A stretch of 12,333 nucleotides of DNA from an uncultured Lachnospiraceae bacterium (GTDB taxonomy: Bacteria; Bacillota; Clostridia; Lachnospirales; Lachnospiraceae): NCBI GenBank assembly GCA_902783765.1, contig CACZSB010000032.1:1-12333 (forward strand), read 5' to 3'. This document shows, one piece after another, positions 1-6,785 of the stretch. Position 1 is the stretch's first letter. The number at the start of each line of letters is the position of its first letter. A program made the position numbers and the translations under genes. The notes beneath the pieces were generated by a model. That model ran no database searches and was not told the origin of the DNA. It was given only the letters and a program-made list of their open reading frames with translations.

Positions 1-524
1 AACCTGGCCGGCAGCACGACGGGCTCGCGCTCGGATCCGTCGAAGTTATCTTCGAAATCCACGGTGTCCTTGTTCAGATCCGCCACCATTTCCATAGAGA
101 TCTTGGACATACGGGCTTCCGTATAACGGGAAGCCGCAGGGCCGTCCCCGTCCACGGAGCCGAAGTTCCCGTGGCCGTCCACCAGGGGATAGCGGGTGGA
201 CCAGGGCTGGGCCATATTGACCATGGATCCGTAAATGGATCCGTCCCCATGGGGGTGGTATTTACCCATGGTATCACCCACGATACGGGCGCTCTTCCGA
301 TGGGGCTTGTCCGGCCCGTTGTTCAGCTCCGTCATGGAGTAAAGGATCCGCCGCTGCACCGGTTTTAAGCCGTCCCGCACATCCGGCAGGGCCCGGGCCA
401 CGATGACGCTCATGGCGTAATCGATGTAGAACTCCTCCATGGTCTTCTTCAGATCCACCTCGTGGATTCGATCGAAATCGAAGATAGTATTATCGATATT
501 GTCGTTTTTCGTCTTCTTCGCCAT
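1..524 (-). CDS. gyrA: DNA gyrase subunit A, N-terminal part (runs off the left edge)
   Basis: GyrA is the DNA-breaking and rejoining subunit of the A2B2 gyrase that introduces negative supercoils using ATP hydrolysed by GyrB. The frame is open from the ATG at 522-524 to the window edge, giving 174 codons of a protein usually above 800 residues. Visible landmarks are RALPDVRDGLKPVQRRILY (residues 44-62), the helix-turn-helix stretch KYHPHGDGSIYG (88-99) and the active-site tyrosine Y134 in ASRYTEARM. It starts 9 nt after the gyrB stop with a GGAG Shine-Dalgarno in the gap, so the two subunits are co-transcribed. Odd point: the residue aligning with E. coli Ser83 is Gly95 and the one aligning with Asp87 is Gly99; the distance to the catalytic Tyr (39 residues) equals that in E. 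coli, so the alignment needs no gap. ParC is the alternative paralogue, but linkage to gyrB, recF and dnaN makes GyrA clear. Confidence 0.97.
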   Translation of the reverse strand, partial: MAKKTKNDNIDNTIFDFDRIHEVDLKKTMEEFYIDYAMSVIVARALPDVRDGLKPVQRRILYSMTELNNGPDKPHRKSARIVGDTMGKYHPHGDGSIYGSMVNMAQPWSTRYPLVDGHGNFGSVDGDGPAASRYTEARMSKISMEMVADLNKDTVDFEDNFDGSEREPVVLPAR

Positions 525-533
525 CACTTCTCC

Positions 534-2477
534 TTACACATCCAGGTTCTTCACGAACTGGGCGTTGGCTTCGATAAATTCCCGGCGGGGCTCCACCTTG
601 TCACCCATGAGGATATTGAAGGTCATATCCACCAGGGAGGCGGTGTCCTCGTTGATGCAGACCTGCTTTAGGATCCGCCGGCTGGGATCCATGGTGGTTT
701 CCCAAAGCTGCTCCGCATCCATTTCCCCAAGGCCCTTGTAGCGCTGGATCCGGGCGCCGTCCACACCCACTTCCGCCATGAGCTTTTTCTGCTCCTCCTC
801 GCTGTAGGTGTACCAGGTCTTTTTATTTTTCTCCACCTTGTACAGGGGCGGGTTGGCCAGATATACATGGCCTGCCCGGATCAGCTCCGGCATGAAGCGG
901 TACAGGAAGGTGAGCATCAGCGTGCCGATATGGGCTCCGTCCACATCCGCATCCGTCATAATGATAATCTTGTCGTAGCGGAGCTTTTCCAGATCGAAAT
1001 TCTGCAGGATCCCGGTGCCGAAGGCGGTGATCATGGTCTTAATCTCGTTATTGGCGTAGATTTTCTCCTCCCGGGCCTTCTCCACATTCAGGATCTTGCC
1101 CCGAAGGGGCAGAATGGCCTGATTTTCCCGGTTCCGGGCGGTTTTGGCAGATCCTCCGGCGGAGTCGCCCTCCACCACGAAGATTTCGCACTGTTTGGGA
1201 TCCTTTAAGGAGCAGTCCGCCAATTTCCCCGGCAGGCCGAAGGAATCCAGGGCATTGGCCCGGCGCACATTTTCCCGGGCTTTCCTGGCGCTTTCCCGGG
1301 CCTTTTGGGCCAGCAGGGCCTTTTCGCAAATGGATTTGGCCACCGTGGGATTCTGCTCCAGGAAATAAACCAGCTTTTCTCCCACGATGGATTCCACCGC
1401 GGTGCGGGCCTCGGAATTGCCCAGCTTCTGCTTGGTCTGGCCTTCGAACTGGGGATCCTCGATTTTAATGGAAATAATGGCGGTGAGGCCTTCCCGGATG
1501 TCATCCCCGGTGAGATTGGCCATATTGTCCTTCAGGATCTTGTTCTTCCGGGCATAATCGTTAAAGCATTTGGTGGTGGCATTTTTAAAGCCCGTCAGGT
1601 GCATGCCACCCTCCGGGGTGATAATATTATTGACGAAGCTTAGGGTATTTTCCGAAAAGCCGTCGTTGTGCTGGAAGGCCACCTCCACATATACGCCGCT
1701 GTGGATGCCTTCGATATAAACCACCTTGTCGTAAAGGGCATTGTTGTTTTTATTCAGGAAGGTGACAAATTCCTGGATGCCCCCCTCGTAGCAATAGCTG
1801 TTTTCCTTCACCTCTCCTTCCCGCTTGTCCCGGATGGTGATTTTCAGGGCCTTGGTAAGGAAAGCGGTTTCCCGCAGGCGGGTTTTTAAGGTATCGTAAT
1901 TGAATTCCGTGGTCTCGAAAATGGAGGCGTCGGGCTTAAAGGTGACGGTGGTGCCTGTGTTGGATTTGCGGCAGGTGCCCACCGCCGTCAATTTGGAAGT
2001 CACATGGCCCCCGTTTTCGTAGCGCTGCTTGTGGACCACCCCATCCTGGCGGATTTCCACCTCCAGCCATTCGGACAGGGCGTTCACCACCGAAGCTCCC
2101 ACCCCGTGGAGGCCCCCGGAGACCTTATAGCCCCCGCCGCCGAATTTGCCCCCGGCATGAAGGATGGTAAAGACCACCTCCACCGCCGGGATCCCCGCCT
2201 TGGGATGGATCCCCACAGGAATACCCCGGCCGTTGTCGATGACCGTTACGGAACCGTCCTTATTCAGCTCCACCTGGATCTCCGTACAGAAGCCTGCCAG
2301 GGCCTCATCCACCGCATTGTCCACGATTTCGTAGACCAAATGGTGAAGGCCCCGTTCCGAAGTGGTGCCGATATACATGCCCGGGCGCTTGCGCACCGCC
2401 TCCAGACCCTCTAAAATCTGGATCTGGTCCGCTGTATAATCCTGCAGGCCCTCCTGCATTTTTTCCATTTCACTCAT
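534..2477 (-). CDS. gyrB: DNA gyrase subunit B
   Basis: The ATPase subunit of gyrase, 647 residues, which is the normal length for Gram-positive GyrB without the large TOPRIM insertion of E. coli. The GHKL ATPase domain comes first: EIVDNAVDEA with N53 for Mg-ATP, DNGRGIPV at 81-88, and the ATP lid GGLHGVGAS at 121-129. The transducer loop QTKQKLGN (347-354) carries the phosphate-contacting lysine. The TOPRIM domain has EGDSAGG (436-442) and DADVDG (509-514), the metal-binding acidic residues, followed by QRYKGLGEM (578-586) and a normal C-terminus. The ATG at 2475-2477 is preceded by GGAGGAAAAGG at good spacing and overlaps the end of recF by 8 nt. A second in-frame ATG lies three codons downstream but is less well placed. 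No remB/yaaB gene lies between recF and gyrB, unlike in B. subtilis. Confidence 0.98.
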   Translation of the reverse strand: MSEMEKMQEGLQDYTADQIQILEGLEAVRKRPGMYIGTTSERGLHHLVYEIVDNAVDEALAGFCTEIQVELNKDGSVTVIDNGRGIPVGIHPKAGIPAVEVVFTILHAGGKFGGGGYKVSGGLHGVGASVVNALSEWLEVEIRQDGVVHKQRYENGGHVTSKLTAVGTCRKSNTGTTVTFKPDASIFETTEFNYDTLKTRLRETAFLTKALKITIRDKREGEVKENSYCYEGGIQEFVTFLNKNNNALYDKVVYIEGIHSGVYVEVAFQHNDGFSENTLSFVNNIITPEGGMHLTGFKNATTKCFNDYARKNKILKDNMANLTGDDIREGLTAIISIKIEDPQFEGQTKQKLGNSEARTAVESIVGEKLVYFLEQNPTVAKSICEKALLAQKARESARKARENVRRANALDSFGLPGKLADCSLKDPKQCEIFVVEGDSAGGSAKTARNRENQAILPLRGKILNVEKAREEKIYANNEIKTMITAFGTGILQNFDLEKLRYDKIIIMTDADVDGAHIGTLMLTFLYRFMPELIRAGHVYLANPPLYKVEKNKKTWYTYSEEEQKKLMAEVGVDGARIQRYKGLGEMDAEQLWETTMDPSRRILKQVCINEDTASLVDMTFNILMGDKVEPRREFIEANAQFVKNLDV

Positions 2478-3564
2478 GAACCTTTTCCTCCGTCAGTGTG
2501 CCGCGGCACACCTTCCATTTTTTATCAATATCGATGCCGCGCTTTACGAAATCCTCCATGCCTGTACAGCTGATGAGGGTCTGGACCCGCCGGATGCTTT
2601 TTAGCAGCCTCTCCTGGCGCTTTCCGTCCAGTTCCGAAAGCACATCGTCCAAAAGCAGGACGGGGGCGTCACCGATTCTGTGCTCTACCAATTCTATTTC
2701 CGCCAATTTCAGGGACAGGGCGGCGGTTCGCTGCTGGCCTTGGGAGCCGAAATGCTTCAGATCCTCGCCATCTAAGGAGAATTCTATTTCGTCCCGCTGG
2801 GGGCCTGTCTGGGTGCTGCCGCTTTGGATATCCCGCTCCCGGCCGGCCCTTAGGGCCTCCTCCAGGCTTCCCGGGGGACTGCCGGGCCGGTATTCAATGT
2901 TTAAGGCTTCTTTATCCTCCGTTAATTCCCGGTGAATCCGGCTGGCGATGCTGCCCAGCTCCTTTAAGAATTCCCCCCGCTCCCGAATCAGCTCTTCCCC
3001 GGCCAGGGCCAGGCGCTGATCGTAAATATCCAGCAGGGCCGTCATATCCTTTCGCTCCCGCAGGCTTTTTAAAAGGGCATTCCGCTGGAGCAAGGTCCTG
3101 CGGTATTCGATGAGACGGCCTGTGTAAAGGGGGCTCATCTGGCATAGCTCCACATTCATGAAGCTTCGCCGGTCCACCGGGGCGCTTTTGATGATCCTAA
3201 GATCCTCAGGGGAGAAAAAGACCACATGGAGCTGGCCCAAAAGTTCGGAAAGCTTGCTTAGGGGCTTCCCGTCCAGGGCGGCTTCCTTCCCCCGATCCCG
3301 GCTGATATGATAATCCAGCCGTCTTATCCGTCCTTTTTTTTCCGCATAAAGTCTTACATGAGCCTCCCCGCTTTCAAAAGCGATGACCTCCCGGTCTTTG
3401 CCGCTTCTGTGGGAAGCGGTGGTGGCGCATGCATACACGGCTTCCAGCAAATTGGTCTTCCCCTGGGCGTTATCGCCGTAAAACAAATTGGTGCCTTCGG
3501 CCAGTTCCAGCTTCAGGGAAGGATAATTTCGATAATTGGTCAGTTCCAGAGATTTAACGATCAT
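2470..3564 (-). CDS. recF: DNA replication and repair protein RecF
   Basis: RecF is an SMC-like ATPase that loads RecA (with RecO and RecR) at single-strand gaps next to duplex DNA. The 364-residue protein has the family layout: Walker A GDNAQGKT (30-37), the coiled arm and lid region around 150-240, the ABC signature FGSQGQQRT (272-280) and Walker B VLLLDD followed by VLSELD (302-313). The Q-loop area SPEDLRIIKSAP (118-129) is typical. Its ATG overlaps the stop of the upstream S4 gene as ATGA (3561-3564), and its own stop lies inside the gyrB start region, so translation of all three is likely coupled. Length and motifs are complete; nothing looks degraded. Family assignment is very secure. 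Confidence 0.97.
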   Translation of the reverse strand: MIVKSLELTNYRNYPSLKLELAEGTNLFYGDNAQGKTNLLEAVYACATTASHRSGKDREVIAFESGEAHVRLYAEKKGRIRRLDYHISRDRGKEAALDGKPLSKLSELLGQLHVVFFSPEDLRIIKSAPVDRRSFMNVELCQMSPLYTGRLIEYRRTLLQRNALLKSLRERKDMTALLDIYDQRLALAGEELIRERGEFLKELGSIASRIHRELTEDKEALNIEYRPGSPPGSLEEALRAGRERDIQSGSTQTGPQRDEIEFSLDGEDLKHFGSQGQQRTAALSLKLAEIELVEHRIGDAPVLLLDDVLSELDGKRQERLLKSIRRVQTLISCTGMEDFVKRGIDIDKKWKVCRGTLTEEKVHE

Positions 3565-3764
3565 CGGATGACAAACTTCTTTCCTTCCATCTCGATTTCA
3601 TCTCCGGGAACGCATTTTCTTCCCCGGCGCAGCTCCGTTTCTCCGTTGAGCTTTACCAGGCCCTCCTGTATCATTTCTTTGGCCTGGGCGCCATTTTCCA
3701 CCAGCCCTGCCAGTTTCAGGGCCTGTCCCAGCTTGATAAATTCGTCTTTGATCTTTACTTCCAT
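3561..3764 (-). CDS. yaaA: S4-domain RNA-binding protein of the YaaA/RlbA family
   Basis: A 67-residue protein that consists almost only of an S4 RNA-binding fold: LGQALKLAGLVENGAQAKEMIQEGLVKLNG pattern (residues 12-41) with the closing PGDEIEM strand near 54-60. Homologues of about 70 residues sit between dnaN and recF in most Bacillota; the B. subtilis one (YaaA, also RlbA) is linked to ribosome maturation. Its role in the replication operon is not explained by sequence. I chose the ATG at 3762-3764, which gives the short family N-terminus MEVKIKDEFIKLGQ. The frame stays open upstream to a GTG at 3866, but that extension crosses palindromic DNA and does not resemble the family. No strong Shine-Dalgarno precedes the chosen ATG (only AAAGAA about 9 nt upstream), so expression may be low or controlled by the structured leader before it. 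The stop overlaps the recF start. Confidence 0.9.
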   Translation of the reverse strand: MEVKIKDEFIKLGQALKLAGLVENGAQAKEMIQEGLVKLNGETELRRGRKCVPGDEIEMEGKKFVIR

Positions 3765-3806
3765 GGTTCTGTGTTCTTTATTACTACTGATTACCGCTTT
3801 GGCCTC

Positions 3807-3842
3807 CCGAGCATGACGAAAACTTAACTGTTTTCCGCTCGG
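3807..3842. repeat. Adjacent hairpin carrying another copy of GACGAAAACTT
   Basis: Directly beside the composite palindrome lies a two-part hairpin: CCGAGC (3807-3812) pairs with GCTCGG (3837-3842), and inside it GAAAAC (3818-3823) pairs with GTTTTC (3830-3835) around the loop TTAACT. It contains GACGAAAACTT at 3815-3825, a direct copy of the start of the outer arm at 3849-3859. In the dnaN-to-yaaA transcript the right outer arm partner could therefore pair with either copy, a possible pair of exclusive structures upstream of yaaA. Whether this is one mobile element with the neighbour or a separate module cannot be told here. Confidence 0.65.
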
Positions 3843-3848
3843 CCTTGG

Positions 3849-3977
3849 GACGAAAACTTTTCTCACCCCCCTTCGAAGGGGATCGAAAAGTATTGTCCAA
3901 GGCCTCGCTGGGAAGTGAGCAGCGTGACAATACTTTTCGAGCGAATAGCGAATGCGTCAGCGAGAAAAGTTTTCGTC
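3849..3977. repeat. Composite nested palindrome between dnaN and yaaA
   Basis: A 129-bp element with perfect outer arms of 16 bp (3849-3864, GACGAAAACTTTTCTC, against 3962-3977) and perfect inner arms of 15 bp (3883-3897, TCGAAAAGTATTGTC, against 3926-3940). Between the left arms lies a perfect 14-bp palindrome CCCCTTCGAAGGGG (3868-3881), and inside the inner hairpin a further CGCTG/CAGCG stem (3906-3910/3920-3924). Folded, it makes a long basal stem with at least two side hairpins. The inner arms look like diverged copies of the outer ones: GGCCTTGGGACGAAAACTTTTC (two adjacent pieces, 3841-3862) resembles the complement of 3884-3904. No target-site duplication and no poly-T tract was found. 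It could be a miniature palindromic insertion (MITE- or REP-like) or a structured RNA in the dnaN-yaaA transcript. Confidence 0.8.
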
Positions 3978-4003
3978 AGCGCTGCGAACGGTTTAAAGCA
4001 TTC

Positions 4004-5119
4004 TTACCTGGACACGAAATTCACCGGCAGAATCAGGTAAATATAGGTGCCCTGCTCATCCCGGATAAAGCCCGGCGCCCGGGAATTGGTCAAATACAGG
4101 GTGATCTTCTCATCACTGATGGCCCGCAGGGCATCGATCAGGAAACGGGGATTGAAGCCGATCATCAAATCGATCCCCTCTTTTTCCGCCTCGATCTCCT
4201 CCTTCATGGAACCCATAATGGAGGTGAGACTTAAGGTGGCCCCGCCGTTTTTGATATCGAAAATCAGGGGCTTCTTATCGCTTTCCCGAACCAAAATGGT
4301 GGAGCGCTCGATACAATTCAACAACCTTTTCCGGTTAAAAACCAGCTTGGTTTCGTAATTCTCCGAAATCATCTGGTCGATTCTGAAATATTCTCCCTCA
4401 ATCAGGCGGCTCACCACCGTGGTACCGTCAAAGGAAAAGAGAATATGATTCTTCCCGATGTAGATATTCACCAGCTTTCCTGCGTCGCCGCTTAAAATCC
4501 GGCTCAAGTCGTTTAAGGTTTTGCCGGGAACAATAACGGAAACGGGCTCGATATCCTCTTCCTGGTTCATTACACTGTAGCGAATGGCAATCCGGTGTCC
4601 GTCCAGGGCGGCAACCCGCAGCATATTCCCCTTGATTTCCATTAATTCCCCGGTCATCATCTTATTATTTTCGCTGGCGGAGATGGAAAAAATGGTCTGA
4701 TCGATGATTTCCTTTAAGGTGAGCTGGGACAGGGTTACGGGCATTCCCTTATCCAGGGTTGGCATGCCGATAAAATCATCGCCGCTTTTGCCGGACATGG
4801 TAAAGTAGGAATCCGCCGAGGTGATTTCCATTTGTAAATTGGAATCTGTTTTGATATGAACCTCATCCTCCGGCAGATTGCGGATAATATCGGAGAAGAG
4901 CTTGGCATCCACCGCAATGGTCCCTTCGGAAATGATGGTGCCCCCGGTTTCGGAACGGATGGCCATTTCCATATCATTGGCCATAACGGTAACAGAACCG
5001 TTTTTCGCCTCCAGCAGCAGACATTCCAGAATGGGCAGGGAGGTCCGGGTGGGAACCGCCTTCATAACGGTGTTGACGGCCTGCATCAGTTTCGCTTTTG
5101 AGAAGAAAAGGTCCAGCAT
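4004..5119 (-). CDS. dnaN: DNA polymerase III beta subunit (sliding clamp)
   Basis: DnaN forms the homodimeric ring that tethers the replicative polymerase and many repair enzymes to DNA. The 371-residue protein has the three-domain beta-clamp layout, recognisable by SLPILECLLLEA (27-38) in domain I, VAALDGHRIAIRYS in domain II and the hydrophobic C-terminal strand IYLILPVNF. The length matches Bacillota clamps. The ATG at 5117-5119 is preceded by AAGGAGAT at ideal spacing. It lies 213 bp downstream of dnaA, and that gap carries origin-like sequence rather than a recognisable dnaN promoter, so dnaN probably shares the dnaA transcript. After its stop comes the 239-bp palindromic gap before yaaA. 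Nothing is missing or truncated. Confidence 0.98.
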   Translation of the reverse strand: MLDLFFSKAKLMQAVNTVMKAVPTRTSLPILECLLLEAKNGSVTVMANDMEMAIRSETGGTIISEGTIAVDAKLFSDIIRNLPEDEVHIKTDSNLQMEITSADSYFTMSGKSGDDFIGMPTLDKGMPVTLSQLTLKEIIDQTIFSISASENNKMMTGELMEIKGNMLRVAALDGHRIAIRYSVMNQEEDIEPVSVIVPGKTLNDLSRILSGDAGKLVNIYIGKNHILFSFDGTTVVSRLIEGEYFRIDQMISENYETKLVFNRKRLLNCIERSTILVRESDKKPLIFDIKNGGATLSLTSIMGSMKEEIEAEKEGIDLMIGFNPRFLIDALRAISDEKITLYLTNSRAPGFIRDEQGTYIYLILPVNFVSR

Positions 5120-5143
5120 AAGATCTCCTTTTTATCTTTGGCT

Positions 5144-5161
5144 TAGTAGTATTAGTAGTAG
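5144..5161 (+). other. DnaA-trio-like unwinding element (TAG repeats)
   Basis: The run TAGTAGTATTAGTAGTAG consists of six in-phase trinucleotides, five TAG and one TAT, and is followed at once by GGGGC. In B. subtilis the basal unwinding element is a set of 3'-(G/A)AT-5' trios next to a GC-rich cluster and DnaA boxes, lying between dnaA and dnaN. The order here, reading from dnaA, is the same: DnaA boxes (5324 down to 5217), GC cluster (5161-5165), trios, then the AT-richer stretch before dnaN. The mismatch with the model is distance: the nearest fair box is about 55 bp from the trios, although a poor 6/9 match (5166-5174) abuts them. The bases are seen; the function is inferred. Confidence 0.6.
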
Positions 5162-5216
5162 GGGCTGTTGATTTGTTTAAAGCCCTTGTTTTTCCTTGTG
5201 CCGCCTTATATTTCCC

Positions 5217-5332
5217 CTTGGATAAGTCCGTTAAAAAGCGACGGGAAAAGGGGGGATAAAAGGGGGCTTATCCACGGGGGGCCTGTGGAGGAAGGCCTGT
5301 CCCCTTTTTATGCACGGGGACAAAGTGGATAA
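5217..5332. promoter_or_regulatory. DnaA-box cluster between dnaA and dnaN (second half of oriC)
   Basis: Against the consensus TTATCCACA I see two 8/9 matches, TTATCCACG on the plus strand at 5268-5276 and TTATCCACT on the minus strand at 5324-5332, the latter directly abutting the dnaA stop. Three 7/9 matches are on the minus strand at 5217-5225 (TTATCCAAG), 5251-5259 (TTATCCCCC) and 5284-5292 (TCCTCCACA). The stretch is rich in runs of G and C on one strand. This matches the incC-type downstream part of a bipartite Bacillota origin, where DnaA binds before opening the trio element. The same boxes may let DnaA affect transcription into dnaN. Confidence 0.7.
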
Positions 5333-6673
5333 TCAGGGGGTGAGCTTTTTCCGCAGTGCCTCCAGACTGCTGCGAAGGGCGTCGTCGCTGCTTAACTGTT
5401 CCTCGATTTTCCGTTTTCCGTGGAGGACGGTGGTATGATCTCGGCCGCCTAAAAACTGGCCGATGTTCTTTAAAGGGGTTTGTGTCATTTCCTTGGCCAG
5501 ATACATGACCACCTGACGGGGCAGCACAATTTCCGCATCCTTCTTTTTGGAAATAATATCTGCGGTGCTGATGCCGAAGTGATCCGCCACCATTTCCAGA
5601 ATATAGGGCAGGGTGATTTCCCGGGGGGCATCGGGATTGATTTGATCCCGCAGGGCCTCCTCCGCCAGTTCCTGGGTAATGGGCCGCACCGTTACCTTGG
5701 ACAGGGCCACGATTTTGGTGAGGGCCCCTTCCAGTTCCCGGATATTGGATTTAATATTGGAGGCGATATATTTGATTACCTCGTTGTCGATATTGTAGCC
5801 CGCCACTTCCTCCTTTTTCCGAAGGATGGCCATGCGGGTCTCAAAGTCGGGCAGGGAAATATCCGCCATAAGGCCCTGCTCGAAGCGGGTTTTTAAGCGG
5901 TCCTCCAGATCGTCGATTTCCTTTGGCACCCGGTCACTGGAAATGACGATTTGCTTGTTATTGTCGTGGAGGGCGTTAAAGGTATGGAAAAGCTCTTCCT
6001 GGGTTTCTTTTTTTCCGGAAACGAATTGGATATCGTCTAAAAGAAGCACATCCACATAACGGTATTTTTCCCGAAAATCCGTCATGGTGATATTGTCCTT
6101 GCCCCGGATGGCCTCCACAAAGTCGTTGATGAACTTTTCGCAGGTCACATACAGAACCCGGGCTTTTTTGTTTTCCTTTAATATAAAATGAGCAATGGAC
6201 TGCATCAAATGGGTCTTGCCAAGGCCTGCGCCCCCATAAATGAAAAGGGGATTGTATATTTCGCCGGGGGCCTCGGCCACAGCCAGGGAGGCGGCGTGGG
6301 CCAGCTTGTTGTTTTGACCTACCACGAAGGAATCAAAGGTATAGCGGGCATTCAGATTGGCAATGCTGAACTCCCGACGGGCGGCGGGGGAAAGATTTTC
6401 CGTGGCATCATCCCGGGTATTTACAAATTTTAAATGACAGGAAATCCCCGTCATCTCTTCGATTACATAGCGAAGAAAGAAGGAATAACGGCTTTCCACA
6501 AAGGATACAGAGACCGTGTCCCCGGGGAAAAAAACCTTCAGCTGGTTTTTGCCATCCAGAGACAGAGGCAAAAGGGGCAAAAGCCAGGTACGATAGCTTA
6601 CATCTGTCAATTCCTTTTCGTCCCGGACCCGCTCCAGAATCTCCGTCCAGCGGTTTTTAATTTCAGCAAACAT
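5333..6673 (-). CDS. dnaA: Chromosomal replication initiator protein DnaA
   Basis: DnaA binds DnaA boxes and, as an ATP-bound filament, opens oriC and recruits the helicase. The 446-residue protein shows all four domains: the N-terminal interaction domain (1-80, with W30 in YRTWLLPLLP), a short linker (about 81-105), the AAA+ domain starting at YTFDSFVVG (111-119) with Walker A GGAGLGKT (147-154), Walker B LLLDD (210-214) and the arginine-finger region RFEQGL (263-268), and the C-terminal DNA-binding domain ending in GGRDHTTVLHG (409-419). I chose the ATG at 6671-6673 because GAGG lies 6 nt upstream; the in-frame GTG at 6685 adds four residues and has no ribosome binding site. It faces away from rpmH across the main origin gap. 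DnaA boxes on both sides suggest autoregulation. Confidence 0.98.
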   Translation of the reverse strand: MFAEIKNRWTEILERVRDEKELTDVSYRTWLLPLLPLSLDGKNQLKVFFPGDTVSVSFVESRYSFFLRYVIEEMTGISCHLKFVNTRDDATENLSPAARREFSIANLNARYTFDSFVVGQNNKLAHAASLAVAEAPGEIYNPLFIYGGAGLGKTHLMQSIAHFILKENKKARVLYVTCEKFINDFVEAIRGKDNITMTDFREKYRYVDVLLLDDIQFVSGKKETQEELFHTFNALHDNNKQIVISSDRVPKEIDDLEDRLKTRFEQGLMADISLPDFETRMAILRKKEEVAGYNIDNEVIKYIASNIKSNIRELEGALTKIVALSKVTVRPITQELAEEALRDQINPDAPREITLPYILEMVADHFGISTADIISKKKDAEIVLPRQVVMYLAKEMTQTPLKNIGQFLGGRDHTTVLHGKRKIEEQLSSDDALRSSLEALRKKLTP

Positions 6674-6719
6674 GGCATACCTCACAGTACAAGGGCAGAA
6701 TCCGCCTTATACGCATATT

Positions 6720-6748
6720 ACTATATCAAATATGAACAAAAAGCACAA
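6720..6748 (-). promoter_or_regulatory. Candidate dnaA promoter
   Basis: On the minus strand a -35 TTGTGC (6743-6748) and a -10 TATAGT (6720-6725) are separated by exactly 17 nt. Transcription would start near 6713, giving a leader of about 40 nt before the dnaA ATG at 6673. The -35 is weak (TTG kept, second half poor) and the region is AT-rich, so this is a candidate only. A second -10-like TATAAG sits about 12 nt closer to the gene without a -35. Confidence 0.5.
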
Positions 6749-6785
6749 GAAGAACGGTGGAAAAAATCAATTCTGAGGGCCGAAA

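Noticed and set aside
2004..2414. Long plus-strand open frames opposite gyrB, dnaN and dnaA
   Set aside because: They are shadows of GC-leaning coding DNA; none has a ribosome binding site or recognisable motif.
3765..3866. In-frame N-terminal extension of the S4 protein to a GTG at 3866
   Set aside because: The extension is translated palindrome, unlike any family member, and the 67-residue form from 3764 matches the usual length.
3845..4234. Plus-strand ORF across the palindromic gap and the end of dnaN
   Set aside because: It is antisense to dnaN for over half its length and has no recognisable domain or ribosome binding site.
5161..5185. GGGCT/AGCCC inverted repeat as a terminator before dnaN
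   Set aside because: Short stem, long loop, no poly-U in either direction, and it overlaps the GC cluster beside the trio element.
5299..5321. GTCCCC/GGGGAC hairpin just after dnaA as a terminator
   Set aside because: Only a 6-bp stem with an 11-nt loop and no T run on the transcribed side; more likely part of the GC-rich origin half.
6674..6685. GTG start for dnaA at 6685
   Set aside because: No Shine-Dalgarno upstream of it, whereas the ATG at 6673 has GAGG 6 nt away and gives the common DnaA N-terminus.
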